A DNA stretch of 64,000 nucleotides from JBBRDU01 sp038203615 (GTDB taxonomy: Bacteria; Verrucomicrobiota; Verrucomicrobiia; Chthoniobacterales; UBA10450). The translations under genes and the position numbers were made by a program. The DNA lies in the NCBI GenBank assembly GCA_038203615.1, contig JBBRDU010000007.1:7116-71115 (forward strand), in the 5' to 3' direction. Below the pieces are notes generated by a model that did no database searches, was not told where the DNA came from, and worked only from the letters and a program-made list of their open reading frames with translations. Shown piece after piece: positions 37,047-46,643 of this stretch (within the stretch, counting starts at the first letter, position 1; each line of letters starts with the position of its first letter).

Positions 37047-38201
37047 TTGAAGTTGCCCTCTTCCAAGGCTCTCGTCTGGGTCAGTGCATCGCTCCTTATT
37101 ATAGGAGCGCTGATTTCGTATTTCATGCTGCCCGTGGCCGAGGTCACCACGGTGCGCAAAGGGACGGCCATCTCCGCCGTCTACGGCACCGTCCGCATTG
37201 AGTCCGCTTTCGTCGTTCGGGTGAAGGCGCAGAATTCCGGCTTTATTCATCTGGCCGACACCTTCTCGGCCGGGCGCGGCGCCATTGGAAAGAGCGTCGA
37301 AAAAGGGCAGTTAATCGCGACCATTGCGGACGAAGGGACGGCCCGCCAATTGAAGCAGGCGCGGGCCGATTTACAGGCCGCCACGCAGCGCGGCGCTTTG
37401 CCCTTGCCCTCTTCGGAATTGCTCAAAACCGCGGAAGATAATGTGCAGCGCCTCGAAAAACTGGCCGCCCTCAGCAACGTCCCGGCCGTGGATTTCGAGA
37501 AAGCCAAAAGCGAAGCGAAACGGCTCAAGGGTGTGGTCGAAACGGAGCGGATCGAGCGCGACCGCAGCCTGGAGAGCCTGGAGGAAGCCTGTAAAAAGCT
37601 CGAGGCCCAGATGAAAAGCTCCGAAATCCGCGCCCCCATGGACGGTCTTCTCACCAGCATCCAGACGATCGATGGAGAACTGGTCGTTGAAGGCAATGAA
37701 CTCTTTACCGTCTCTTCCCGAAAAAATTACGTCCGCGGAGAAGTGAATGAGGAAGATGTAGGCGAAGTGAAAGACGGGATGAAAGCGACGGTGCAGCTCT
37801 ACGCTTATCGCAATCAGCAATTCATCGCACGCGTCTCCGCCGTGCAACCGGCGGCCGATCCCGAAACGCAACGTTATACCGTTGTCCTCCAGCTTGAGAA
37901 TTCGCCGGATAATCTCATGGCCGGCATGACCGGCGAAATGAACATCATCACCGGCACGCATGACAATGTTCTGCTCGTGCCGACGCGCGCGCTCCTGGTG
38001 GATCAGGCCCTCGTGGTCAAGAGTGGACTGGTTCATTCTCGCACAGTCAAAGTCGGCTTTCGCACTCTCGATTTCGCGGAGGTGATCGATGGTTTGTCGT
38101 TAGGCGAACATGTGGTTGTGGCCGACCAGGACCGCCTCCGGCCCGGTCATCCCGCCCGGTCCCGCGAGGTCGATGTCAACGGCGACGCCAAGGTCCCGTG
38201 A
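37047..38201 (+). CDS. Periplasmic adaptor (HlyD/MFP) subunit
   Basis: 384 residues from TTG 37047; no ATG or GTG lies closer to the TolC stop. A single N-terminal anchor (SASLLIIGALISYFM) precedes lipoyl-like half-motifs (VKAQNSGFIHLADTFSAG and SSEIRAPMDGLLTSI) around a coiled-coil hairpin (KQARADLQAATQR through LEEACKKLEAQM), then beta-barrel and membrane-proximal domains ending GLSLGEHVVV. It links the inner-membrane permease to TolC. The stop overlaps the permease GTG. Confidence 0.87.
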   Translation: MKLPSSKALVWVSASLLIIGALISYFMLPVAEVTTVRKGTAISAVYGTVRIESAFVVRVKAQNSGFIHLADTFSAGRGAIGKSVEKGQLIATIADEGTARQLKQARADLQAATQRGALPLPSSELLKTAEDNVQRLEKLAALSNVPAVDFEKAKSEAKRLKGVVETERIERDRSLESLEEACKKLEAQMKSSEIRAPMDGLLTSIQTIDGELVVEGNELFTVSSRKNYVRGEVNEEDVGEVKDGMKATVQLYAYRNQQFIARVSAVQPAADPETQRYTVVLQLENSPDNLMAGMTGEMNIITGTHDNVLLVPTRALLVDQALVVKSGLVHSRTVKVGFRTLDFAEVIDGLSLGEHVVVADQDRLRPGHPARSREVDVNGDAKVP

Positions 38202-39433
38202 GTCCGCCGTTTTACATCGCCATCCGGTTCCTCGCTCACCGGAAGCGTGCCTTGCTCCTCAGCCTGAGCGGTGTGGTCTTTGGGGTCGGGTTTTTTATCT
38301 GCACGCAGGCCCAGACCCAGGGCTTTGCCAAGTTTTTCATCGATTCCACGCTGGGCAGCAACGGCGCCCTCATCCTCCGTTCCCCCTTCCAGCCGCGCGG
38401 GAACTCGATCGTCCCCATCAAGGCCGCCAAAGACAACGTGACCCGGCGCCAATATTTTGAGGGAGTGCGGAACCCGACTGAAATCATGCGGATCAGCCGG
38501 CAATTTTCGAACGTCGTCTCGTGCTCTCCTGTTTTGCGCGGCACCCTCAACGCCCGCTCCGGTTTTGAGAATGCCACGGTCGAGATTTTTGGAATCGACC
38601 CCGCTTTGCACCTGCAGACGACCAACCTGGCCAACCAGATTGTGGAGGGCGACCTGACTGATTTCCGGAACAAGCCCACTTCCGTCATCGTCGGCTCCCG
38701 TCTCGCCGAAATCCTCAACGCTTCGGTCGGCGACAGCGTCCAGTTACTCTCCCCCGGCGCCACGTACCGGCGTTTCATCGTGGCCGCGATTGCGCGGAGC
38801 GGCGTCGGCCAGATTGACTCCGCTCGAATTTATTGTCACGCGCGCGTGGCTCAGGCCCTTCTGCACAAGCCCTACTCGGCCTCCATGATCATCTACAAAC
38901 TGCGCGACCCGGACCGCGCCCCTGCCTTGGCCGATCATTTCGAGGCTTTATTCCAGCACAGCTCGACCAGCTGGCAGGACCGGGAGGAAGCCAATCTCCA
39001 GCTGTTTCTAACTCTGCGCGTTTCCGCGGCCGTGACGGTCTCGCTCATTATCCTGCTCGCCGGTTTCGGCATTTTTAATGTGCTCACCATGTCTGTCCTC
39101 TCCAAGGTCAAGGAGATCGCCATCCTGCGTTCCATGGGTTATCGGCGCAGCGATATCAGCGCCATTTTTCTCTGGCAGGGCGCGATGGTGGCCGCAGCAG
39201 GTTCCTCCCTGGGCTGTCTCCTCGGGGCTCTTCTCACTTGGGGCGTTTCGCACATTCCCATCCGGGTGCGCGGCCTTCTCTACGCCAACCACTTTCTGGT
39301 CACGTGGAACTGGTCGCATTATTTCTGGGCCACCGTGCTCGCGGTTATTGCGGTTTTCATCGCCAGCTACGTGCCGGCGCGGCGCGCCGCCAGCCTTCTC
39401 CCCGTGGTCACCCTGCGTGGCTCCAGTGTATGA
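38198..39433 (+). CDS. MacB/LolCE-type ABC transporter permease
   Basis: 411 residues from GTG 38198. One N-terminal helix (ALLLSLSGVVFGVGFFI), a large periplasmic domain (residues about 45-270, with SVGDSVQLLSPG), then three C-terminal helices in the FtsX core: AAVTVSLIILLAGFGIFNVLTM followed by SKVKEIAILRSMGYRRSDI and the ends LVTWNWSHYFWATVLAVIAV and ASYVPARRAA. Membrane half of the pump, coupling ATP hydrolysis to the adaptor. ATGA overlap with the ATPase gene downstream. Confidence 0.88.
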   Translation: MSPPFYIAIRFLAHRKRALLLSLSGVVFGVGFFICTQAQTQGFAKFFIDSTLGSNGALILRSPFQPRGNSIVPIKAAKDNVTRRQYFEGVRNPTEIMRISRQFSNVVSCSPVLRGTLNARSGFENATVEIFGIDPALHLQTTNLANQIVEGDLTDFRNKPTSVIVGSRLAEILNASVGDSVQLLSPGATYRRFIVAAIARSGVGQIDSARIYCHARVAQALLHKPYSASMIIYKLRDPDRAPALADHFEALFQHSSTSWQDREEANLQLFLTLRVSAAVTVSLIILLAGFGIFNVLTMSVLSKVKEIAILRSMGYRRSDISAIFLWQGAMVAAAGSSLGCLLGALLTWGVSHIPIRVRGLLYANHFLVTWNWSHYFWATVLAVIAVFIASYVPARRAASLLPVVTLRGSSV

Positions 39434-40134
39434 TGACTGCGCCCTGCCTAACCTGCTCGGAGATCGAGCGTTTTCTCGGAGAGGACGAATCTCGCGTCCA
39501 CGCTTTGCGCGGCGTCTCACTCACTCTCGAACCGGGCACCAGTCACGCCGTGGTCGGACCCTCCGGCTGCGGCAAAAGCACTTTGCTCTACATCCTCGGC
39601 CTGCTCGATCAACCCGATCGCGGGTCGGTTTCCATCGAGTCCTCCCTCGTCTCGCATCTGTCGGACGAAGAATTGTCGCGCCGGCGTAACGAGTACATCG
39701 GTTTCATTTTTCAGTTCCATTTCCTGATGGAAGATTTCAGCGCGCAGGAAAATGTCATGATCCCCATGCGCAAACTGGGCCGGCTTTCTCCCACGGAAAT
39801 GGCCCAGCGCGCCGCTTTCCTGCTCGACGCCGTGGGCCTGGGGTCAAAACTGGAACGCCCCAGCCGGCATCTTTCCGGCGGGGAACAACAACGCGTGGCC
39901 ATCGCGCGGGCTTTGGCCAATGATCCACGTCTTATCCTGGCGGATGAGCCAACCGGTAACCTCGACACGGCGAATTCCAACCGGGCTTTTGAGCTCTTGC
40001 AGACGATCGTTCGTCAAAATCAAAAGGCTCTGCTTCTCGTTACTCACAATTCTGCTATCGCCGAAGCCTGCGACTGGATTCATGAGATGAAAGACGGGCG
40101 CATTGTGAGCAGTCACCGCCGACAGGCCTTTTAG
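39430..40134 (+). CDS. LolD/MacB-like ABC transporter ATP-binding protein
   Basis: 234 residues from ATG 39430. Walker A GPSGCGKSTLL, Q-loop FQFHFLMEDFSAQEN, signature LSGGEQQRVAIARAL, Walker B LILADEPTGNLD and H-loop LLVTHN are all present. Cytosolic motor for the permease just upstream. It closes the tolC-tolC-hlyD-permease-ATPase operon, so substrate could be a lipid, peptide or antibiotic; nothing in the sequence says which. Confidence 0.92.
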   Translation: MMTAPCLTCSEIERFLGEDESRVHALRGVSLTLEPGTSHAVVGPSGCGKSTLLYILGLLDQPDRGSVSIESSLVSHLSDEELSRRRNEYIGFIFQFHFLMEDFSAQENVMIPMRKLGRLSPTEMAQRAAFLLDAVGLGSKLERPSRHLSGGEQQRVAIARALANDPRLILADEPTGNLDTANSNRAFELLQTIVRQNQKALLLVTHNSAIAEACDWIHEMKDGRIVSSHRRQAF

Positions 40135-40279
40135 TATTTACTATCCCGATGAATTTGCCCATGCCTCCATCGATGACGCCACCTGCTTCGCCTTCGCTTA
40201 AATCCTCGCCTCGCTCTTTCGATTCGCGCCGACCGTTTGCTTTGAATTCACCCAAAACCGCACACAAGGTCCCAAAACT

Positions 40280-41482
40280 TCACGCTTGGGGAGCGGACCC
40301 GGATCCGAACAGGGATCCAAGATGCGCCAGCAGTCGATCCGCGTAATCCGACCACGAACGGAATCGACGCTCCCGCGCCTCCTCGCAGAGCTTTTCGTAG
40401 CGGGAGGGATTGGTCAGCAACTCCGCCATTCCATCCGCCAGGGCCTCCGCCCTGTCTTGATCGACGATCAAACAACCGCCGCCTTGGGCAACTTCGCCGA
40501 GAGCGCCGTTGCCTCCACAAATGCATGGTTTCCCATGCCAGAGACTCTCCGCAATCGGGAGCCCGAAGCCTTCAACCAGAGATGGATAGACGGTAAACTT
40601 ACAATCCCGGTAGGCGCGGTGCAGAACTCGATCGTCCACATGCCGGAGCCATCGAACAGAATAGCCTTTCCCCTGCAACGTCCGAATCTGTTTGGACACG
40701 TTCCATCCATGTCCCACGGTGCTGCGGCCGATGATTGTCAGATCAAAGGAGAGACCTCGATCCCAGAGGGACTTCGCCGCCCTTAGAAGCAGGAGATGAT
40801 TCTTCCTGGGCTCGAGTGAGCCTACGCAAACCACCAGATTACCCAATGGCTTCTGCTCTTGAATTCGCTCCTCCTCGCTAAATTCCACGGGCCAGGTCTC
40901 GACTGCGGTTCGGGTCGGCTTGGTCCCATATTGTGCCCAAAGCCTTTGCAGCTCGTCATGGGAATGGCCTGAGACACAGATAACCAAATCAAAGGAGGCG
41001 AGGGACTCGATGTATTCGCGAAAACGACGACGAGGACCGGCCCGCGGATAGAGAGACGGCAATTGCAGCGCAGCCGCATCGTGGAAAATGGCTGCGCTTT
41101 TTCCTCGAATTTTCCGGTTGAGGGCCGGAAGAATTCTGGTGCGCGCGTCCCGGTAAATGTCGGGGATCAAAAAGACATCGCCCTCCTGCAGCGCATCCGT
41201 CAGTTGCAAGTTCTTCCGAAAAAGCGTGCGATATGCGTCCACCATGAAATTCTCTCCGCGCAATTCCGGATGAGTGGTTGGGCGAGATCGCCCCAAAAAA
41301 GGCGTCTGCAGAATGGCCCGCTCCGCCCGGGAGAGGCGATGAAAGCGTCGCCCAACTTTGTTCCAGGAGATCGGGGTCAAGGAAACACGCGCAGCCAGTT
41401 CTTGAAAAATTCTTCGGGTAATGCGCTGAATGCCGGTATTCCTGACGGATTTTGACGAAGTGGTGACTTCCAGATAAATCAT
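40280..41482 (-). CDS. GT4 glycosyltransferase
   Basis: 400 residues. Start MIYLEVTTSSKS then a Rossmann-like N-domain (VFLIPDIYRDARTRILP, GKSAAIFHDAAAL). The C-domain has VCVGSLEPRKNHLLLL, FTVYPSLVEGFGLPIAESL with the E-x7-E nucleotide-sugar site, and ALGEVAQGGGCLIVDQ. Retaining glycosyltransferase probably for an extracellular polysaccharide. Divergent from the next GT4 gene. Confidence 0.8.
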   Translation of the reverse strand: MIYLEVTTSSKSVRNTGIQRITRRIFQELAARVSLTPISWNKVGRRFHRLSRAERAILQTPFLGRSRPTTHPELRGENFMVDAYRTLFRKNLQLTDALQEGDVFLIPDIYRDARTRILPALNRKIRGKSAAIFHDAAALQLPSLYPRAGPRRRFREYIESLASFDLVICVSGHSHDELQRLWAQYGTKPTRTAVETWPVEFSEEERIQEQKPLGNLVVCVGSLEPRKNHLLLLRAAKSLWDRGLSFDLTIIGRSTVGHGWNVSKQIRTLQGKGYSVRWLRHVDDRVLHRAYRDCKFTVYPSLVEGFGLPIAESLWHGKPCICGGNGALGEVAQGGGCLIVDQDRAEALADGMAELLTNPSRYEKLCEEARERRFRSWSDYADRLLAHLGSLFGSGSAPQA

Positions 41483-41616
41483 GTGCCGACCTCCGAAAGC
41501 CGCTCTGTGAGTTTCGCCGAAGACATGTTCTCAAATAGATCACATCATCTGTGTCCGGCGCCGAGTATTAGCGAAGGCTCATTTTTTATCGAGTCCCGCC
41601 AATTGCCGTTGCACCG

Positions 41617-42777
41617 ATGAACAAGGGGCGCATCGTTCTTGACGCTCGTTCCCTGCGCGGTGCACCCGGCGGGGTGGCCTCCTACACGGAGGCGCTCGTG
41701 CAACACTTGCCAGAGCTTTTGCCCGAAGTTCCCATTGTGTTACTGCGCCACCCGGCGGCGGCCCGCCCACTTTCCCCGGCGCCTAACGTGGTGGAATGGG
41801 GACGCCGCGGAGAACCGAACAACCCATGGACCTACTTCCGAATGGGAAAATGGCTCAATGCTCGACTGCGCCCGAACGATCTTTTTCATGCTCCGTATCG
41901 GATCCTCCCTCGGGGATTGGAGTGCAGAAGTGTCATAACCATGCACGATGTCATGCAGGCGGCTTACCCCGAGATGGTCTTTCCCAACTGGCTGATCCGA
42001 ACCCTGGTCCACCCATATTGGTCCCTTGCCATTCGTAGTGCCATTACCAGCGCCGATCGTATTCTGGCTGTCAGCCAGCACAGCGCCGACGACACCCTTC
42101 GTCTGGACCCTTCGTGCCAGTCGCGCCTGCGCGTCACCCTTCTCGGCAAATCTTCCGCGTTTCGTCCGATGAGTCCGTCCGATGCCGACCGGGTGAGTGC
42201 CTCAATTGTCGCACCGGGGCAACGATTCTTCCTGGTCCTGGGGGGCGGTTATCCCAATAAAAACCACGCCAGCGCAATCTCTGCCTTCACCAAAGCTTTC
42301 GTGCCGGAGGACAATTTCCACATGCTCGTCATCCAGCGTAGCCGGACATTTCCGCCGGAGATTAGGAAAATCCTGCGCCACTCAACCGTCAGATCACAAG
42401 TAAAGGTTAGGGGCAGTGTCCGGACCGAGGAACTCATCGCCCTCTACAATCGAGCCGAGGCGCTCGTCTTTCCCTCTCTCTATGAGGGATTCGGTCTGCC
42501 CGTCCTCGAAGCCATGGCTTGTGGTTGCCCAATCCTTTGTTCGAATGTCACATCCCTGCCCGAGGTCGCGGGAGATGCGGCCATCTTTTTTTCACCAAAA
42601 GATGAAGACGCGATCGCTCGAGCGATGCGAGCCGTCGTCACTCAATCAGGACTTCGGCAGTCGCTCTCCGAGCGGGGCCTTCGACGCGCCGCCCTCTTCG
42701 ACTGGCGCAAGATGGTCATGGAAACGGTCGCCGTCTACCGCGAGATCGCGCCGTGGCTGCCCGCTCCGCGCGCCTAG
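41617..42777 (+). CDS. GT4 glycosyltransferase
   Basis: 386 residues. RIVLDARSLRGAPGGVASYTEAL at the N-terminus (the GG loop), VITMHDVMQAAYPEM, and C-domain LGGGYPNKNHASAISAF, LVFPSLYEGFGLPVLEAMACG and LPEVAGDAAIFFSPKDEDAIARAM. This is a mannosyltransferase-like GT4. It converges on the flippase, overlapping by four bases at the stops. Together with 40280 and the flippase it looks like a surface-polysaccharide cluster. Confidence 0.83.
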   Translation: MNKGRIVLDARSLRGAPGGVASYTEALVQHLPELLPEVPIVLLRHPAAARPLSPAPNVVEWGRRGEPNNPWTYFRMGKWLNARLRPNDLFHAPYRILPRGLECRSVITMHDVMQAAYPEMVFPNWLIRTLVHPYWSLAIRSAITSADRILAVSQHSADDTLRLDPSCQSRLRVTLLGKSSAFRPMSPSDADRVSASIVAPGQRFFLVLGGGYPNKNHASAISAFTKAFVPEDNFHMLVIQRSRTFPPEIRKILRHSTVRSQVKVRGSVRTEELIALYNRAEALVFPSLYEGFGLPVLEAMACGCPILCSNVTSLPEVAGDAAIFFSPKDEDAIARAMRAVVTQSGLRQSLSERGLRRAALFDWRKMVMETVAVYREIAPWLPAPRA

Positions 42778-44165
42778 CGTCGGGCATCCTGTTTTCCCAC
42801 GCGGATTTTTCGCAAGACTCCGCCTACCTCCAGAAATGTCGGGATATAATTGGCCAGCCCGAAAGCGAGGACCGTTCCGGCGATGACCCCGGCAATGCCA
42901 AAGGGCTTCACCAGAAGGACAGACAAGATCAAGTTCAAGATCGCGGTCGCGCTACCGTAAATGACCATCCCTTTGAGATGTCCAGTGGCGTTGAGCAGAC
43001 AGCTCCCGACCAGGAGTGTCGACAGCATCAAACGCCAGATTCCCATCCAGACAATAACCGAAAAGGAAGGGACCGCTGCCTCGCCGGCCCAGAGCCGGAC
43101 GATCCTTGCTCCGAAAATAGTCAGAAAGACTATGACCACGAGGCTGGTGAGGAGGCTGAATCTGAAATTCGAGCGCAGGGTCCGGCGAATCCAGCCGTAG
43201 TCCTGCCGTGCGTAGGCCTCGGTGTAAGCCGGCCAGAGCGAAGGATAAGCGATCGTCTGCAGTAACGTTGCTGCCATGAAAAGGGTGAACGTCACAGCAT
43301 ACGGGGTGACCTTGGCCGGTCCGAGATATCGTGCGATGACCATGTTGTCCGTCTGGGAATTCACCATCCAACCGATGTTGATCACAAAAAACTTCCAGCC
43401 ATCGGAGAAAAGGTTTCGCGCGAAGCTGAAGTCAATGCCGGAAAGAGTCGGGCGTAACCACGGTTTTTTAAATGCGAACAACCAGACCGCGCTCGCCAGG
43501 CTGGTGAGCCAGCGCAAGCCAAAGCAACCGAGAACCAGCCAGCCCAGCCCGCCCCGGAACCAGATCACGGCGAGCAGCGCAGCGATATTCGCGATGCTTC
43601 CGGCAATATGCCAGAGATGGCCAAAGACGCTTTCCTGATGCGCCGCCAGGACCCGATCGATAATGAGAAAGGGAAGGTTGAAGGCAAAAATCGCGAGGGC
43701 CAAGGCAATGGCGACTACGATTTCGCGGTGGGCGGCCGGGGATTGCACGGTCGGGAACAAAAAGTCAGCCAACCGTGGGGCAAAGACCGTGCCGAGCGCC
43801 AGGATAGCGACGGCGATGGAGGAGAGCATAAACAGGGTCGACGAGACATAACTTCGTCCCAGGTGCCGCCCCCCTCCGGAGTCCGCCCTGGCCAGCGCAT
43901 TCGTTAGACTATGGGCCAGCCCGAAGTCTGTGAAATTAAGGAACGCCATCGTGCTGACGATCGTAATCCAGGCGCCGTAGCGCTCGGCCCCCAAATAGGA
44001 AATGGTGAGTGGAACCGAAACGATGCCAACCGCCACTTCGATCACCCGCGCGACCAGACCAATGGCCGTCCCGCGAAAGATCCCGCGGGCGCGGCGTTCG
44101 CCATGATCTTGCGGCGACTTGCGGCTCAAAATCAGCTCGGCCCAGCGACGAAAGATTTGAATCAA
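42774..44165 (-). CDS. Polysaccharide flippase (Wzx/MATE-like)
   Basis: 463 residues with about twelve hydrophobic helices. GTAIGLVARVIEVAVGIVSV opens the first helix, followed by PLTISYLGAERYGAWI, the family's N-terminal motif; NFTDFGLAHSLTNALARA, NIGWMVNSQTDNMVIARYLG and NYIPTFLEVGGVLRKI also match the polysaccharide export branch. The start is a TTG at 44165. It moves lipid-linked oligosaccharides across the inner membrane. Confidence 0.82.
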   Translation of the reverse strand: MIQIFRRWAELILSRKSPQDHGERRARGIFRGTAIGLVARVIEVAVGIVSVPLTISYLGAERYGAWITIVSTMAFLNFTDFGLAHSLTNALARADSGGGRHLGRSYVSSTLFMLSSIAVAILALGTVFAPRLADFLFPTVQSPAAHREIVVAIALALAIFAFNLPFLIIDRVLAAHQESVFGHLWHIAGSIANIAALLAVIWFRGGLGWLVLGCFGLRWLTSLASAVWLFAFKKPWLRPTLSGIDFSFARNLFSDGWKFFVINIGWMVNSQTDNMVIARYLGPAKVTPYAVTFTLFMAATLLQTIAYPSLWPAYTEAYARQDYGWIRRTLRSNFRFSLLTSLVVIVFLTIFGARIVRLWAGEAAVPSFSVIVWMGIWRLMLSTLLVGSCLLNATGHLKGMVIYGSATAILNLILSVLLVKPFGIAGVIAGTVLAFGLANYIPTFLEVGGVLRKIRVGKQDARR

Positions 44166-44286
44166 GGAAGCCGATTATAACGCATCCGCGGACAAGTGCA
44201 CGACCGTAGGAATATCCCGAGGAGGTCGCGGCTCGGTCCTCGACACGAATTCTCAAATCCTGTGGAATACCTGGCACCGAACGCGG

Positions 44287-45843
44287 ATGCTGTCCGCCAT
44301 CGCAACCTCCCAGGGCCTCTCCAATCGTTTACCAATGCTTGAGCCGACGAGTGTAATCACACCTGGGGATCGTCTTGACTGGCCCGGCTTAAGCAAGGCC
44401 GCTCTGATTTTCATCGCGGCCTTCGTCTTATACTTCCTCTCCCGTTCCCCCGGTTTGGATGAATACGACTCGGTTCAGTTTGCCATGGGAGTTCGAGACT
44501 TCAACATCTGGGCCCACCAGCCACACCCACCGGGCTACCCGCTCTTTATATTTTTTGGTTGGATCGGTTATACCTTCTTCCGACTGAGTCCGGAGGTTTC
44601 GTTATACCTGGTTTCCAGTCTCGGAGGCGCGCTCTTCGTCGCTTCTTGGTTCCTCCTCATTCGCCTGCAGTTCAACGAGCGAGTGGCTTGGTGGATCACT
44701 GCCTGCCTTGCGATCACTCCCGCCGTTTGGATGACCGCCACCAAAGTCCTCACCGACCCCCTGGCCGCGGGATTTCTCAGTGCCGAAATCCTTGCTGCGC
44801 TCTGCTTTCTCCGAAGTGGCCGGCTCCTCCCGTTGGTGAGCGCATCTCTCTTCGGCGCCGCGGCCGCGGGGGCGCGGCCTCAGCTCATCCTGGTTATCAT
44901 GGTGATCCTGGCCACCGCCCTGGCCCAGCGGCGATCCGCTTGGCCAAAATGGATGCTGGCTTTTGGCACTTTGGTTTCTGCCTGCTTGCTCTGGCTTTTG
45001 CCCATGTGGTATCTGCAAGCCCGATTAAGGCCGGACATCCCGCCTTGGTTGGTTTATCCAAAGCTACTCTACGATCAATGGCGTTGGCGCCTGGACAAGC
45101 CGCACGTTTACCTTGGCGCCGGGGATTGGAGTCCGCGCTATCTCGGACTGCGCTTGGGCGAGCACATATTCGGATGGTTCGGACTGGGCTTTGGCCTCCT
45201 GCAATCGAAGCTGGTTCTCGGGATCGGTGCCATCATCCTGGTCGCCGGATTTGCCGCCTATTTTCTGGCGGCCCGCGACGCCCAAGACCGGGGATTTTGG
45301 AAACTTCATGCGCCCTGGTCCCTCGTGCATTTCACTACCATTTTCATTTCACTCGATGGAGCTCAGCGATACTACCTCATCATTTTTCCGCTTCTGCTTG
45401 TCGCGCTCATGCAGGGGTTTTTGCGGCTGCCGGCACCGTGGCACAGAAGTGCATTCGCCTTACCCGCCTTGCTCCTGTTTATCGGGATCCCCCTCGCCAT
45501 GACCAATCACTCGGAGGAAGCGCCGCCCATCCGCCTGGTTCACTATTTGCAAAAACTTTATCCCTCCGCCCAGCGCAGCCAGGTCATCCTTCTTTTGCAT
45601 AGTACCAAGAGGCACGCCGATTGGTATGCCCCCGAGTTTACCGTGATTGATCCAATCCCGTCTCCGGAGAAGATGAAAGAACTGACAAAGGACGCGACCG
45701 CCGTTTACACGGATGACGACACGGCCCCTCTGCCACCGGGCTGGCGACGCATCTCGTTGATCGAATTTCGACGCTCGCTCGTAATCTACATCAAGCATCA
45801 CCTGATACGGCTTTACTTGATTGATCGAGGCTCTAACCGATGA
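44287..45843 (+). CDS. GT39-like integral membrane glycosyltransferase
   Basis: 518 residues with about ten helices. After LIFIAAFVLYFLSRSPG the first loop holds LDEYDSVQFAMGVRD, the acidic motif of ArnT/PMT-type enzymes, then HQPHPPGYPLFIF. Uses a polyprenyl-phosphate sugar. It is the first gene of a coupled run: its stop overlaps the SDR start (ATGA), and the SDR stop overlaps the cytidylyltransferase start. Substrate unknown. Confidence 0.72.
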   Translation: MLSAIATSQGLSNRLPMLEPTSVITPGDRLDWPGLSKAALIFIAAFVLYFLSRSPGLDEYDSVQFAMGVRDFNIWAHQPHPPGYPLFIFFGWIGYTFFRLSPEVSLYLVSSLGGALFVASWFLLIRLQFNERVAWWITACLAITPAVWMTATKVLTDPLAAGFLSAEILAALCFLRSGRLLPLVSASLFGAAAAGARPQLILVIMVILATALAQRRSAWPKWMLAFGTLVSACLLWLLPMWYLQARLRPDIPPWLVYPKLLYDQWRWRLDKPHVYLGAGDWSPRYLGLRLGEHIFGWFGLGFGLLQSKLVLGIGAIILVAGFAAYFLAARDAQDRGFWKLHAPWSLVHFTTIFISLDGAQRYYLIIFPLLLVALMQGFLRLPAPWHRSAFALPALLLFIGIPLAMTNHSEEAPPIRLVHYLQKLYPSAQRSQVILLLHSTKRHADWYAPEFTVIDPIPSPEKMKELTKDATAVYTDDDTAPLPPGWRRISLIEFRRSLVIYIKHHLIRLYLIDRGSNR

Positions 45844-46643
45844 AGCGGATCTTTCTAACGGGCGCTAGCTCGGGGATCGGCCTTGCCATTGCCCGCGCGC
45901 TGGCCGCGCGGGGAGATGAAGTCTGGGGTACGTCGCGCGACGTGGGTCGTCTCCCGACCTTCCCTCGATTTCATCCAGTGACTCTCGACTTGCTCGACGA
46001 TCAATCGATTGATCGAGCTTTCGCGGTCGCCTCGGACGAAGCCGGATCTTTTGATGTTCTGATTAACAACGCTGGCAGCGGACATTTTGGCGCGACTGAA
46101 ACCCTGTCGGCCCAAACCGTGGCGGAGCAATTCCAAATTCTGGCCTTTGCGCAAATTCAGCTCACCCGCCTCGGCCTGGTCAGCATGCGCAAGGGCGCCG
46201 GCGGTCTTATTATTAATGTGACATCTCTGGCGGCTCAGCTACCGATTCCGTTTATGGCGGCCTACAATGCGGCCAAGGCCGCCTTCGCTGTTTTTACCAT
46301 GACCATTCAACTGGAGCTACCCGATTCGAAAGTGCGCATCGTCGATCTTCAGCCAGCCGATATTTGCACCGATTTTAACGACGCCGTTCGCAAAGAGACG
46401 TCCGATCATCCTGGATATGCAACGAGGGCCGACAAGATCTGGAAAGCCGTCGACCGCAACATGAAAAGCGCGCCATCACCTGATCTTGTGGCCCGTCGCG
46501 TCTGCGCCTTGATCGACCGGGCGAACCCGCCTCCACGCCTCGCGGTCGGAGCGATCTTTCAGGCCAGGATCGCTCCCCTGATCCTGCGCTTCCTCCCGCA
46601 GCGCCTTCTCGTTTGGGGTATCAAGAAATACTACGGCCTATGA
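45840..46643 (+). CDS. Short-chain dehydrogenase
   Basis: 267 residues. TGASSGIGLAIARAL, NNAGSGHFGA, Ser in NVTSLAAQLP and catalytic YNAAK are present, so the enzyme should be active. It overlaps the GT upstream and the inositol-phosphate cytidylyltransferase downstream. It could be the 3-ketosphinganine or ceramide-type reductase of the sphingolipid pathway proposed below, but that is inference from context; general SDRs of this group have many substrates. Confidence 0.75.
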   Translation: MKRIFLTGASSGIGLAIARALAARGDEVWGTSRDVGRLPTFPRFHPVTLDLLDDQSIDRAFAVASDEAGSFDVLINNAGSGHFGATETLSAQTVAEQFQILAFAQIQLTRLGLVSMRKGAGGLIINVTSLAAQLPIPFMAAYNAAKAAFAVFTMTIQLELPDSKVRIVDLQPADICTDFNDAVRKETSDHPGYATRADKIWKAVDRNMKSAPSPDLVARRVCALIDRANPPPRLAVGAIFQARIAPLILRFLPQRLLVWGIKKYYGL

